A stretch of 64,000 nucleotides of DNA from Pseudomonas sp. B21-023 (GTDB lineage: Bacteria > Pseudomonadota > Gammaproteobacteria > Pseudomonadales > Pseudomonadaceae). Both the position numbers and the translations under genes were made by a program. The DNA lies in contig NZ_CP087190.1 in the NCBI RefSeq assembly GCF_024749165.1, forward strand, positions 3,197,501 through 3,261,500. Reading direction: 5' to 3'. This document shows, in pieces, positions 39,065-48,084 of the stretch. The stretch's first letter is position 1. Every line of letters begins with the position of its first letter. The notes under the pieces are model-generated. The model had not been told where the DNA came from. It worked only from the letters and a program-made list of their open reading frames with translations, and ran no database searches.

Positions 39065-40803
39065 AGCTCAGGCCCCATGGAGAAGTGCAAACGAAAACCA
39101 CCGTCGTCATCCAGGGCGCGGGCCAGGTCCAGGCGCAGCGGCCCCACCGGCGACACCCAGCGCACGCCGATGCCGACGCCGGTCTTGAGGCTGGGCAGTT
39201 CCAGCGAATTGAACGAATTGCCCTGGTCGATGAAGGTCGCCAGGCGCCATTTCTCGGCAATCGAGTACTGGTACTCGGCGCTGCCAGCCACCAGGTAACG
39301 GCCACCGATGCGGTCGCCCTGGTTGTTCTTCGGTGACAGCGACTGGTAGTCGTAGCCGCGCACGCTCTGGTCGCCACCGGCGAAGAAGCGCAGTGACGGC
39401 GGGATGTTCTGCTGGTAGCCATTGGTGGCACTGCCGCCGAACTGCACGCGGCCAAGGAAGCGATGGTTCTGGCCCAGGGTGGTCAGGCCCTTGAGCAGCA
39501 CGTTGCCGTGGATCAGGTTGGTGTCCGAACCCAGGCCTTCCTTGGCCGCTTGCAGGTCGAACTGCAGGCGGTAGCCATTGTGCGGGTCGATACGGTTGTC
39601 GCTGCGCAGGTAGGAAAAACTGACACCCGGCATCAGCAGGTTGCTCAGCCCCGAGTCGTCGCCCAGGCGATACTCCTCGCGCTGGTACTTGAGCGAAATC
39701 ACCCGCTGCCAGCCGCTGGGCAGCTTGCTGTGCCACTCCGGGCCGACGGTGAGCAGCTTGCTCAAGGTATCGGTGCCGGAAATCTCCTCGTTCTGGTAGC
39801 CGCCGGCGAAGCGCAGCTTGTCGGTGAGCGGCGGGTCCAGCGGAACGTCGTACCACAAGCCGACGTTCTGCCGGGGCGCCGACAGCTCGGTTTCCCAGCC
39901 GTAGCTGTGCCCTTGCGGGTTGACCCAGTGGCGGGTCCAGTTGGCCTTGCCGCGCGGGCCGACGTCGGTTGAGAAACCCAGGCCCAGGCCGAGGGTGCGT
40001 GGCTTGCGGGTGTCGAGGTGGACGTCCACCGGGATGTCCTCGCCGACTGCGGCGGTGGGCGCGGCGTCCACGCGCACGCTGTCGAAGTAGCCGCTGGACT
40101 GCAGGTCGTTGTTGAGTTCGGCGATCAGTTCCGAGTCGTACGGGGTGCCGGGCTTGAACCCCACCATGCGCTGCAGCAGGTCGTTGTCCAGCGGCGCATC
40201 GCCACCGAAGCTCACCGCGCCAAGGCGGTAGCGCGGGCCGCTCTGGTAGACCAGTTCGATGTCGGCCACACCGGCCTGCGGATCGACCGCCAGGCGCTGG
40301 CGCTCGAAGCGCCCGGCGAAGAAGCCGTAGCGCGAGGCCTGGTTCTGGATCAGCCGCTTGGCGTCCTCGTAGGTGCCATGGTTGAGCTGCTCGCCCGGAC
40401 GCAGCGCCTTGCTGTCGGGAATACGGAACACCCTGAGCTCGCTGGCCGGCCCTTCGATACGCACGGTCACGTTGCGCAGGCGAATCGGTTCGCCGGGCTC
40501 GACCTGGATGATCAGTTGCGGTGGCTTGTCTTTTTCGGCCGGCGCCTTGACCTCGGTCTCGACCCGCGCCTGGTAATAGCCCAGGGCCTGGGCCGCCTTG
40601 CGCGCCTGCTCCTCGGCGCCCCGGCTGAAGCGCAGCAAGGCCTCTTCGTCGCGATCACCCAGGCTGCCGATATACCCTTCGATATTGGACTTGAGCGCCT
40701 TGTTGGCGGGTTTGACCCGCACCAGCAATTCGCTCTGCGCCCATGCCATGGAGCTGGCGGCCAGCAACAGCAGGCCCCAGCCAAGTCTTCCTGAATACGT
40801 CAT
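39061..40803 (-). CDS. tamA: Translocation and assembly module outer-membrane protein TamA
   Basis: A 580-residue Omp85-family protein. A signal peptide (MTYSGRLGWGLLLLAASSMAWA) precedes three POTRA domains (to about residue 270) and a 16-strand barrel. GYYQARVETEVK and SRYGFFAGRFERQRLAVDP lie in the POTRA region, and VRGYDYQS is the conserved barrel loop motif. The C terminus ends in FSMGPEL. Of two ATGs nine bases apart, 40803 is taken because it begins the signal peptide, but 40812 is possible as neither has a strong ribosome site. Confidence 0.94.
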   Translation of the reverse strand: MTYSGRLGWGLLLLAASSMAWAQSELLVRVKPANKALKSNIEGYIGSLGDRDEEALLRFSRGAEEQARKAAQALGYYQARVETEVKAPAEKDKPPQLIIQVEPGEPIRLRNVTVRIEGPASELRVFRIPDSKALRPGEQLNHGTYEDAKRLIQNQASRYGFFAGRFERQRLAVDPQAGVADIELVYQSGPRYRLGAVSFGGDAPLDNDLLQRMVGFKPGTPYDSELIAELNNDLQSSGYFDSVRVDAAPTAAVGEDIPVDVHLDTRKPRTLGLGLGFSTDVGPRGKANWTRHWVNPQGHSYGWETELSAPRQNVGLWYDVPLDPPLTDKLRFAGGYQNEEISGTDTLSKLLTVGPEWHSKLPSGWQRVISLKYQREEYRLGDDSGLSNLLMPGVSFSYLRSDNRIDPHNGYRLQFDLQAAKEGLGSDTNLIHGNVLLKGLTTLGQNHRFLGRVQFGGSATNGYQQNIPPSLRFFAGGDQSVRGYDYQSLSPKNNQGDRIGGRYLVAGSAEYQYSIAEKWRLATFIDQGNSFNSLELPSLKTGVGIGVRWVSPVGPLRLDLARALDDDGGFRLHFSMGPEL

Positions 40804-40855
40804 GCGCGGCATGCTACCAGAGCGCAACGGCCAAGGGGCTTTCAGAAAACGCCTG

Positions 40856-41506
40856 TCACAGGTTCGCTACCCTCGACGAGCGCGGGTTGGGATGGAAGAA
40901 CACCCGCTCACGGATCGGCCCCACGGCGATCTCGCCGATCTCTTCATAACCCTGGCGCTGGTAGAACGCCAGGTAGTGCGCATTGCCGGTGTCCAGCACC
41001 ACGCCCTCGGTACCGGCATCCTCGGCGCACCAGTCATGCACGGCCTGCAGCAGTTGCTCGCCGTAGTGCTGGCCCTGGAACTGCGGATGCACGCCCAACA
41101 GCGGCAGCACATGCACTTTGTCCCCCGGCAGGCACCCGGCCAGCGCGGCCTGGTAATCCAGGTAGCGGCGGGTGCAGCGCAGGCCGGTGCCGAGGATCAT
41201 GCGCAGGCGCCAGGCCCAACTGTCGGCCACGCCGAGCCGGCGTTGCGGCGGCACGATCAGCGCCAGGCCGATCAGGCGATCCTCCAGCAACAGGCCGATC
41301 GCCGGCAATTGCAGATAAAAGTGCTGGCGCACCCACTCGCGCACCATCACCCGCAGGCGGCGCTCGTACCCGGGGCGCTGGGCCTCGAACAGCCAGGCGA
41401 AGGTCGGTTCGTGGCGGTAGGCATGGTAGAGCAGCGAACGCGCCTCGCGGGCGTAGCCGGCGTCGAGCAGGCAGATCCGGGCCGGGGCGGCGATGTCGTC
41501 GGGCAT
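40856..41506 (-). CDS. GNAT-family N-acetyltransferase
   Basis: A 216-residue acetyltransferase-like protein. The acetyl-CoA-binding region is [20 protein letters not shown] (a Q/RxxGxG/A variant), followed by [20 protein letters not shown], which is the typical beta5-alpha4 segment. The N-terminal half is predicted helical with [20 protein letters not shown]. The substrate is unknown. The start is taken as ATG 41506. It is 50 bases downstream of tamA in the opposite-strand order and may share its transcript. Confidence 0.85.
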   Translation of the reverse strand: MPDDIAAPARICLLDAGYAREARSLLYHAYRHEPTFAWLFEAQRPGYERRLRVMVREWVRQHFYLQLPAIGLLLEDRLIGLALIVPPQRRLGVADSWAWRLRMILGTGLRCTRRYLDYQAALAGCLPGDKVHVLPLLGVHPQFQGQHYGEQLLQAVHDWCAEDAGTEGVVLDTGNAHYLAFYQRQGYEEIGEIAVGPIRERVFFHPNPRSSRVANL

Positions 41507-41669
41507 TGCGGGCAGTCCTCCTGGAATGGGCGTACAGGGCCTTGGAGCCAGATTCCGGCGCTGGGTTCACCTCCTCCAGCACGTTAGCAGCGCCCGCAGC
41601 GCGGCGCCATGCTGGCCGTGGCCGGCGATGTCGGCTAGCATCCGTGGCTTTTACCAGGATCGTCTTTCC

Positions 41670-42482
41670 ATGAAGATCGTCTCGTTCAACATCAACGGCC
41701 TGCGCGCCCGCCCGCACCAGCTGGCGGCGCTGATCGACAAACACCAGCCGGACGTGATCGGCCTGCAGGAAACCAAGGTCAGCGACGATCAGTTCCCGTT
41801 GGCCGACGTCGAGGCACTCGGCTACCACGTGCACTACCACGGCCAGAAGGGCCACTATGGCGTCGCCCTGCTCTCGCGGGAAAAACCGCTGTCACTGTCC
41901 AAGGGCTTCGCCAGTGACGAGGAGGACGCCCAGCGCCGCTTCATCTGGGGCACCTTCGCCGATGCCGACGGCACGCCGATCACCATCATGAACGGCTACT
42001 TCCCCCAAGGTGAAAGCCGCGACCACCCCACCAAGTTCCCGGCCAAGCAGCGCTTCTACAGCGACCTGCAGGCCCTGCTCGAGGGGCAGTTCAAGAACGA
42101 CCAGCCTGTTGTGGTAATGGGCGACCTGAACATCTCGCCCCAGGACTGCGACATCGGTATCGGCCCGGACAACGCCAAGCGCTGGCTGAAGACCGGCAAG
42201 TGCAGCTTCCTGCCCGAAGAGCGCGAGTGGATGGAGCGTCTCAAGGGCTGGGGCCTGGTCGACAGCTTCCGCCACCTGTACCCGGACGTGGCCGACCGCT
42301 TCAGCTGGTTCGACTACCGCAGCCGCGGTTTCGAGGACGAGCCCAAGCGCGGCCTGCGCATCGACCTGATCATGGCCTCCCATGGGCTGCTGCCGCGGGT
42401 CAGGGCCGCCGGGGTCGACTATGAGCTGCGGGGGATGGAAAAGCCTTCGGACCATGCGCCGATCTGGCTTGAGTTGGGCTGA
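41670..42482 (+). CDS. xthA: Exodeoxyribonuclease III
   Basis: A 270-residue exonuclease III / AP endonuclease that nicks DNA 5' to abasic sites and trims 3' blocked ends. The active-site motifs are [43 protein letters not shown] and [10 protein letters not shown]. The ATG at 41670 is preceded by CCAGGAT and gives the family length. A hairpin follows the stop. Confidence 0.96.
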   Translation: MKIVSFNINGLRARPHQLAALIDKHQPDVIGLQETKVSDDQFPLADVEALGYHVHYHGQKGHYGVALLSREKPLSLSKGFASDEEDAQRRFIWGTFADADGTPITIMNGYFPQGESRDHPTKFPAKQRFYSDLQALLEGQFKNDQPVVVMGDLNISPQDCDIGIGPDNAKRWLKTGKCSFLPEEREWMERLKGWGLVDSFRHLYPDVADRFSWFDYRSRGFEDEPKRGLRIDLIMASHGLLPRVRAAGVDYELRGMEKPSDHAPIWLELG

Positions 42483-42490
42483 TTGCGTAC

Positions 42491-42516
42491 GGGCTGCGCG
42501 ATTACAGGCGCAGCCC
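42491..42516 (+). terminator. Stem-loop after xthA
   Basis: GGGCTGCGC pairs with GCGCAGCCC over an eight-base loop, starting eight bases after the stop. There is no U tract. Confidence 0.5.
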
Positions 42517-42542
42517 TACCACACCTGGATACAAATCCCCCT

Positions 42543-42566
42543 TAAACATCGCCTCGTTCAGTTCGT
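42543..42566 (+). promoter_or_regulatory. Candidate iron-starvation (PvdS/PfrI) promoter of pvdO
   Basis: TAAAC (42543-42547), exactly 16 bases and CGT (42564-42566) match TAAAT-N16-CGT with one mismatch, 53 bases before pvdO. Confidence 0.65.
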
Positions 42567-42619
42567 CCAACAGCACGAACTCCCGCTGTCTGCCCAGCAA
42601 CCCTGAACAAGGCTTCCCC

Positions 42620-43498
42620 ATGACCGCACCCCTGAACCGCCTCACCCTGGCCGCCCTGCTGGTCGCCTGCAGCCTGCCGGCCCTGGCCGCGGCGCCCGCG
42701 CACAAACCCGGCAGCGTGTTCCGCGACTGCGCCAAGACCTGCCCGGAAATGGTGGTGCTGCCCGCCGGCAGCTTCATGATGGGCACCCCGGATGACGAAA
42801 AGGGCCGCCAGGACGACGAAGGCCCGCTGCACCAGGTAACGTTCAAGAAGGCCTTTGCCGTCAGCCAGTACCAGATCACCAACGGGGAGTGGAAGGCCTA
42901 CCTCAAGGCCACCGGTTACAAGGTCCCCAACGGCGATACCCGTCCGGGCCGCGAGTGCATCGCCGGCGTGCCGCGCTACCAGCAGGGCGACCGCCAGCCC
43001 GCCGTGTGCCTGAACTTCCACGAAGCCGAGGCCTATGCCAGCTGGCTGTCGAAGAAGACCGGCAAGGTCTACAAGGTGCTCAGCGAGTCCCAGCGCGAGT
43101 ACGCCGTGCGCGGCGGCAGCACCGGGCCGTTCCCCTTCCCGCTCGATGACAACGACGAACAGAAGTACCAGATCTCCAAGCACGCCAACACCTACGGCCC
43201 TACCGACGGCTTCTCCTTCACCTCGCCGGTCGGCAGCTTCCCGCCCAATGCCTTCGGCATCTATGACGGCCACGGCAACGTCTACGAGTGGACCCGCGAC
43301 TGCTACGTCGACAGCTACGCCAACGCCCCCACCGACGGCAGCTCGCAGACGAAAAGCAGCGAATGCGAGGATCGTCGGGTGATCCGCGGCAACGACTACA
43401 CCGAGGCGCCGATCTTCTCGCGCTCGGGCAACCGCAACGAGCGCAGCTCCACCCTGCGCGGCGACTGGATCGGTTTCCGCGTCGCCCGCGAGCTGTAG
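42620..43498 (+). CDS. pvdO: PvdO-like protein (formylglycine-generating-enzyme fold, pyoverdine maturation)
   Basis: A 292-residue exported protein with a signal peptide (MTAPLNRLTLAALLVACSLPALA). The rest is an FGE-sulfatase/SUMF1 fold: MVVLPAGSFMMGTPDDEKGR, VSQYQITNGEWKAYL, CLNFHEAEAYASWLSKKTG and GNVYEWTRDCYVDSY. It matches PvdO, a periplasmic protein needed to finish the pyoverdine fluorophore. The C-terminal motif that ends in GFRVAREL lacks the cysteine pair of true formylglycine-generating enzymes. It lies before pvdE, and an iron-starvation box precedes it. Confidence 0.85.
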   Translation: MTAPLNRLTLAALLVACSLPALAAAPAHKPGSVFRDCAKTCPEMVVLPAGSFMMGTPDDEKGRQDDEGPLHQVTFKKAFAVSQYQITNGEWKAYLKATGYKVPNGDTRPGRECIAGVPRYQQGDRQPAVCLNFHEAEAYASWLSKKTGKVYKVLSESQREYAVRGGSTGPFPFPLDDNDEQKYQISKHANTYGPTDGFSFTSPVGSFPPNAFGIYDGHGNVYEWTRDCYVDSYANAPTDGSSQTKSSECEDRRVIRGNDYTEAPIFSRSGNRNERSSTLRGDWIGFRVAREL

Positions 43499-43510
43499 GC
43501 CCTGCCCCGC

Positions 43511-43531
43511 CCCGGCGCCCTCGGCGCCGGG
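43511..43531 (+). terminator. Stem-loop between pvdO and pvdE
   Basis: CCCGGCGCC pairs perfectly with GGCGCCGGG over a three-base loop, directly ahead of the pvdE promoter box. It may limit read-through so that each gene uses its own promoter. Confidence 0.5.
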
Positions 43532-43535
43532 CGAC

Positions 43536-43559
43536 TAAATCCGCGCAAAACCCTCTCGT
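43536..43559 (+). promoter_or_regulatory. Iron-starvation (PvdS/PfrI) promoter of pvdE
   Basis: TAAAT (43536-43540), 16 bases and CGT (43557-43559) are an exact match to the consensus, 59 bases before pvdE. Confidence 0.78.
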
Positions 43560-43617
43560 CTACCAAGATCAGGACCTGCTCCTGCCCGGCGCCAACGAAT
43601 ACTCACGAGATGCCCCC

Positions 43618-45282
43618 ATGACGCTCAAGACACCCAGCCTCGCCCAGGAAACCCTGCGCATACTCAAGCCGTTCTGGATGCTGGTCGCGCTTTCGGCGGC
43701 CCTTGGCGTGGTCAGCGGCCTGAGCGTCACCGCCCTGCTGGCCACCATCAACAGTGCGATGAATGCCGCCGGCGGGCCGGACACCCATACCGCCCTGCTG
43801 TTCGGCGGCCTGTGCGTGCTGACCCTGGCCTGCTCCACCGGCTCGAACTTGCTGACCAACTACGTGGGCCAGAAGGTGGTGGCGCGGCTGCGCCGCGAAT
43901 TGTCCGCCAAGGTGCTGGTGGCGCCGATCGCGCAACTGGAGCGCTACCGTGCCCACCGCCTGATCCCGGTGCTGCTAAACGATGTCAGCACCATCAGCGC
44001 CTTCGCCCTGTCCGTGGCGCCGATGGTCATCGCCTTCACCGTCACCCTCGGCTGCCTGGCCTACCTGGCGCTGCTGTCCTGGCAGATCCTGCTGATCACC
44101 GCCCTGACCGTGGTGATCGGCACCGGCGCGCAGTTCCTCGCCCACCGCTTCGGCATGAAGAACATCCTCACCGCTCGCAACGGCGAGGACGAGCTGCAGA
44201 AGCACTACCAGGCTCTCTCCGGCGGCGCCAAAGAGCTGCGCATCCAGCGCAAGCGCCGCCAGCACATGCATGACCAGCTGATCCACGGCGCCACCGAGCG
44301 CATCTGCAAGGCCAACATCCGCGCGGCGAACATCTTCGTCAGCGCCGAGACCTTCGGTTCGATGCTGTTCTTCGCCGTCATCGGCGTCGCCATCGCCTTC
44401 CAGGCGCTGTGGCCGAGCACCGATCGCACCGTGCTAGGCGGCTTCGTACTGGTGATGCTGTACATGAAGGGGCCGTTGGAGCAATTGATCACCAACCTGC
44501 CGAGCATCAGCCGCGCGCAGATCGCCCTGCGCCGCATCGCCGAGCTGTCGGCGCGCTTCTCGTCGCCCGAGCCGCACCTGCTGGTGAGCGATCGTGCCCC
44601 GGCCGTGTCCAGCGTCGAGTCCATCGAGCTGCGCCAACTGCGCTACGACTACCCGCAGGTCGAGGGCAGCCAGCCGTTCCACCTGGGGCCGGTGAACCTG
44701 AGCATCCGCCAAGGCGATATTGTCTTCATCGTCGGCGAGAACGGCTGCGGCAAAACCACCCTGATCAAGCTGCTGCTGGGCCTGTACAGCCCGCAACAGG
44801 GCGAAGTGCGGCTCAATGGCGAAACGGTCACCCCGCAGCGCCTGGACGACTACCGCCAGCTGTTCACCACCATTTTCGCCGACTACTACCTGTTCGACGA
44901 GCCGCTGCCCGACCAGGCCGAGCTGCCGCCCGAGGCCGGCAAGTACCTCGAGCGCCTGGATATCGCCCACAAAGTGAGCATCCGCGACGGCAGTTTCACC
45001 ACCACCGACCTGTCCACCGGCCAGCGCAAGCGCCTGGCGCTGATCAATGCCTGGCTCGACCAGCGCCCGGTGCTGGTGTTCGATGAATGGGCCGCCGACC
45101 AGGACCCGGCCTTCCGCCGCGTGTTCTACACCGAGCTGTTGCCGGAACTGAAACAGCAAGGCAAGACCATCATCGTCATCTCCCACGACGACCGTTATTT
45201 CGCGGTGGCCGACCAACTGGTGCGCATGCACGGCGGCCAGATCGTCGTCGAGCGCAACCAGGAACCCGCCCTGCCCGCCTGA
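43618..45282 (+). CDS. pvdE: Cyclic-peptide ABC exporter PvdE (pyoverdine precursor export)
   Basis: A 554-residue half-transporter with a membrane domain of six helices (residues about 15-290) fused to an ATPase domain. Walker A is GENGCGKTT, the signature is LSTGQRKRLAL, Walker B is VLVFDEWAAD, and the H loop is ISHDDRYF. It belongs to the cyclic peptide/siderophore exporter group with SyrD and PvdE. PvdE moves acylated pyoverdine precursor from cytoplasm to periplasm, where PvdQ and PvdO act. The ATG at 43618 gives the family length. An exact iron-starvation box lies upstream. Confidence 0.9.
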   Translation: MTLKTPSLAQETLRILKPFWMLVALSAALGVVSGLSVTALLATINSAMNAAGGPDTHTALLFGGLCVLTLACSTGSNLLTNYVGQKVVARLRRELSAKVLVAPIAQLERYRAHRLIPVLLNDVSTISAFALSVAPMVIAFTVTLGCLAYLALLSWQILLITALTVVIGTGAQFLAHRFGMKNILTARNGEDELQKHYQALSGGAKELRIQRKRRQHMHDQLIHGATERICKANIRAANIFVSAETFGSMLFFAVIGVAIAFQALWPSTDRTVLGGFVLVMLYMKGPLEQLITNLPSISRAQIALRRIAELSARFSSPEPHLLVSDRAPAVSSVESIELRQLRYDYPQVEGSQPFHLGPVNLSIRQGDIVFIVGENGCGKTTLIKLLLGLYSPQQGEVRLNGETVTPQRLDDYRQLFTTIFADYYLFDEPLPDQAELPPEAGKYLERLDIAHKVSIRDGSFTTTDLSTGQRKRLALINAWLDQRPVLVFDEWAADQDPAFRRVFYTELLPELKQQGKTIIVISHDDRYFAVADQLVRMHGGQIVVERNQEPALPA

Positions 45283-45325
45283 CCCCGCCTCACGGGCGGT
45301 GGTCCTCGCCACCGCCCGCACGTTG

Positions 45326-45349
45326 TAAATTCCCCGCCGCTCCGCTCGT
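45326..45349 (+). promoter_or_regulatory. Iron-starvation (PvdS/PfrI) promoter of the receptor gene
   Basis: TAAAT (45326-45330), 16 bases and CGT (45347-45349) are an exact match to the consensus. It leaves a leader of about 150 bases before the receptor ATG at 45510. Confidence 0.72.
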
Positions 45350-45460
45350 TCCCCTATAGCCGCACGCTGAATCACTCCTGCCTACAGGGAAGTCACAGGT
45401 CAGGCCCCTGCCAACCGAAAATATTTTTCCGGTTTTGGCATGCGCATGCGTCCTACTCGC

Positions 45461-45480
45461 AACGGAATAATTTTCATTTA
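45461..45480 (+). promoter_or_regulatory. AT-rich Fur-box-like stretch
   Basis: AACGGAATAATTTTCATTTA lies 30 bases before the receptor ATG and resembles parts of the Fur-binding consensus (NATWAT hexamers). The match is weak. Iron control may instead be indirect through the sigma factor. Confidence 0.25.
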
Positions 45481-45509
45481 CTTTGCGTACCTTGAGCCAG
45501 AGCATAAAA

Positions 45510-47954
45510 ATGCCACTACCAGCCAACACACTGACCCCTTTGAGCAAGGCGCTGATGCTGCGCCGGATGCTGCGCTCCTCGCCGGCCATGGCCACCCTCG
45601 GCCTCGCCCTGTCCCTGCCGCTCGCCGCCCAGGTGCAAGCCCAGGAGCAGGATTTCGACATCCCGGCACAATCGCTGAGCAGCGCGCTGCAAGAGCTGGG
45701 TCGCCAGGGCAACCTGCAGGTGCTGTTCAGCCCGGAAACCGTACAGGGCCTGCGCAGCAGCCCGGTCAAGGGCCGCTTCTCGCCAACCCAGGCAGCTGGG
45801 GAGCTGCTGAAGAACAGCGGGATTCGCTACAGCGTGCAGGACAACACCCTGATCATCAGCGGCGCGGCTGAATCCGGCTCGGCCATGACCCTGGACGCCA
45901 CCACCATCAATGGCCAGGTGCTGGGTGCCACCACCGAAGGAAGCAACTCCTACACCACCGGCGCGGTGACCATCGGCAAGACCGCGCAATCGCTGCGCGA
46001 GACCCCACAGTCGGTCACCGTGGTCACGCGCAAGCTGATGGACGACAAGAACCTGGTCTCGCTGGACCAGGTGATGGCCCAGACCACCGGTATCACCCGC
46101 GCCAACCGCGGCTATGGCAACCACCACTTCAGCTCCCGTGGCTTCGACCTCACCGACGAAAGCTACATGGTCGACGGCGTGCCCGGCCAGGCCTACGCCT
46201 ACACCGGCTGGATGACCCCGGACATGGCGATCTTCGACCGCGTCGAAGTGCTGCGCGGCGCCTCCGGCCTGCTGGTGGGCGCGGGCAACCCGGGCGGCGC
46301 GGTGAACCTGGTGCGCAAGCGCCCGACCGCCGACCCGCGTTTTTCCGTCATCACCCGCGCCGGCTCCTGGGACAACTACCGCCTGGACCTGGATGCCAGC
46401 GGCCGCCTCAACCCCCAGGGCACCCTGCGCGGACGCATGGTCGCCTCCTATGAGGACCGTGGCTACTTCACCGATGTCACCAAGTCCAAGCGGCCGCTGC
46501 TGTACGGTATCGTCGAGGCCGACCTCAACGATGCCACCACCGTCGCTGTCGGACTGCGCCGCCAGACCTCGCGCATCGACGGCTACAGCGTGCTGGGTAT
46601 CCCCAACAACCCCGACGGCAGCAACCCGCACCTGAAGCGCTCGACCTACCTCGGGCAGGACTGGACCAAGTTGCAGACCAACATGGACGAGGTGTTCGCC
46701 GACCTCACCCATCGATTCAACGACAACTGGACCGGCAAGCTGGCGCTGTCTCACTCCGAAGGCGGTTACAACCGCAGCGCCATCGAGTGGGGCGTGAATG
46801 ACACGCTGGAGTACGGCGCCCCAGGTGGTCCAGTGGTCAAGGACGTCAGCTATCACAAGTTCGATGTCACCTCCAACGCCGTCGACGGCCACTTGGATGG
46901 CACCTTCGAAGCGTTTGGCCTGACTCACCAGCTCACCCTGGGTGCCAACTGGTCCAAGCGCAAGATGAACGACAAGGACGCCACGGAGTTCTTGCCCACC
47001 CCTATTCCTCTCGATGTGTTTGATCCCAGCCACAGCAATATTCCTGAGCTGGCGCGCCAGGGATGGGACTCCAAGAACGACACCATCGACACCCGCTACG
47101 GCACCTACCTGAGCGCCCGCCTGCACGCCACCGAAGACCTGAGCTTCGTCCTCGGTGGTCGCCTGAGCTGGTACAAGAACGAAGCCTGGAACGGTCCGAA
47201 GGTGACCACCAGCCGGCAGGACGAGGAATTCACACCCTTCGTCGGTGCGATCTACGACCTGAACGACCAGTGGTCCTGGTACGCCAGCTACGCCGACATC
47301 TTCCTGCCGCAGTCCAACTACCGCACCGTCAGCGGCAGCGTGCTCGACCCGTCGATCGGTTCGAACTACGAGACCGGGATCAAGGGCGAGCTGTTCGACA
47401 AACGCCTGAACGTGTCCTTCGCAGTCTTCTACATCGAGCAGGAAGACGTGGCCCAACAGGACGCCGCCAACCGTGGCAAGTGCCCGACCGATCCGGCCGG
47501 CCGCTGCTGGGTCAACGGCGACGGCATCAACCGCAGCAAGGGCTTCGAAGCCGAGGCCACCGGCGAACTGCTGCCAGGCCTGCAAGTGGCGGCTGGCTAC
47601 ACCTACAACACCACCAGCTCCTCCGAAGGTGGCCCGATCTCGGCGCAGACCCCGAAACACATGGTGCGCGTGAACACCAACTACACCTTCCCGGGCGAGT
47701 GGAACCGTCTGAGCGTCGGTGGTGGCGTTTCGGCGCAGAACTCCTACGTCGATGCCTACAACGAGGCGTACAACAGCGGCCGGGCGATCTTCGACGCGCG
47801 TGCCGCCTACAAGCTCGACGAGCACTGGACCGTGGGCGTGGACGTCGAGAACCTGTTCGACCGCAAGTACTTCGACTCGATGGGCTACTGGACTCGCGGC
47901 ACCACCTACGGTACTCCGCGTAGCTACATGTTCACCCTGCGCGGCGACTTCTAA
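45510..47954 (+). CDS. fpvA: TonB-dependent siderophore receptor with signalling domain, FpvA-like
   Basis: An 814-residue outer-membrane receptor. After a signal peptide (cleaved near AQVQAQ) comes an STN signalling domain (DFDIPAQSLSSALQELGRQG ... LIISG), then the plug (ETPQSVTVVTRKLMDD, VEVLRGASGLLVGAGNPGG) and a 22-strand barrel ending in YMFTLRGDF. The STN domain marks a transducer that signals through a FecR-type protein to a FecI-type sigma. The resemblance to the ferripyoverdine receptor FpvA is good throughout, and the neighbour pvdE supports it. No fecI or fecR gene is adjacent. Its exact siderophore is inferred, not shown. Confidence 0.85.
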   Translation: MPLPANTLTPLSKALMLRRMLRSSPAMATLGLALSLPLAAQVQAQEQDFDIPAQSLSSALQELGRQGNLQVLFSPETVQGLRSSPVKGRFSPTQAAGELLKNSGIRYSVQDNTLIISGAAESGSAMTLDATTINGQVLGATTEGSNSYTTGAVTIGKTAQSLRETPQSVTVVTRKLMDDKNLVSLDQVMAQTTGITRANRGYGNHHFSSRGFDLTDESYMVDGVPGQAYAYTGWMTPDMAIFDRVEVLRGASGLLVGAGNPGGAVNLVRKRPTADPRFSVITRAGSWDNYRLDLDASGRLNPQGTLRGRMVASYEDRGYFTDVTKSKRPLLYGIVEADLNDATTVAVGLRRQTSRIDGYSVLGIPNNPDGSNPHLKRSTYLGQDWTKLQTNMDEVFADLTHRFNDNWTGKLALSHSEGGYNRSAIEWGVNDTLEYGAPGGPVVKDVSYHKFDVTSNAVDGHLDGTFEAFGLTHQLTLGANWSKRKMNDKDATEFLPTPIPLDVFDPSHSNIPELARQGWDSKNDTIDTRYGTYLSARLHATEDLSFVLGGRLSWYKNEAWNGPKVTTSRQDEEFTPFVGAIYDLNDQWSWYASYADIFLPQSNYRTVSGSVLDPSIGSNYETGIKGELFDKRLNVSFAVFYIEQEDVAQQDAANRGKCPTDPAGRCWVNGDGINRSKGFEAEATGELLPGLQVAAGYTYNTTSSSEGGPISAQTPKHMVRVNTNYTFPGEWNRLSVGGGVSAQNSYVDAYNEAYNSGRAIFDARAAYKLDEHWTVGVDVENLFDRKYFDSMGYWTRGTTYGTPRSYMFTLRGDF

Positions 47955-47974
47955 CCCCCGCGCGGCAGAGACCG

Positions 47975-48004
47975 GCGCCCTCTCTCAAGAGGGCGCTGTG
48001 TTTT
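47975..48004 (+). terminator. Rho-independent terminator of the receptor gene
   Basis: GCGCCCTCT at 47975-47983 pairs with AGAGGGCGC at 47988-47996 over a four-base loop and is followed by TGTGTTTT. Confidence 0.9.
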
Positions 48005-48084
48005 CAGCGGCATCCAACGCCCTGTTGTCTTTCCCCCCGCCCCACCGCACACTCGACTCCGCCAGCCAGGAAGCGGAGTCCGCA

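Noticed and set aside
36338..39298. 986-codon open frame on the plus strand
   Set aside because: It is antisense to tamB and has only low-complexity Gln/Ala/Gly translation. No ribosome site is seen.
45416..45438. Palindrome-like ACCGAAAATATTTTTCCGGT as an operator
   Set aside because: The arms match only partly and no regulator is known to me for it. It was left unannotated.
45516..47825. 769-codon open frame antisense to the receptor gene
   Set aside because: The plus-strand receptor has clear STN, plug and barrel motifs. The antisense translation has none.
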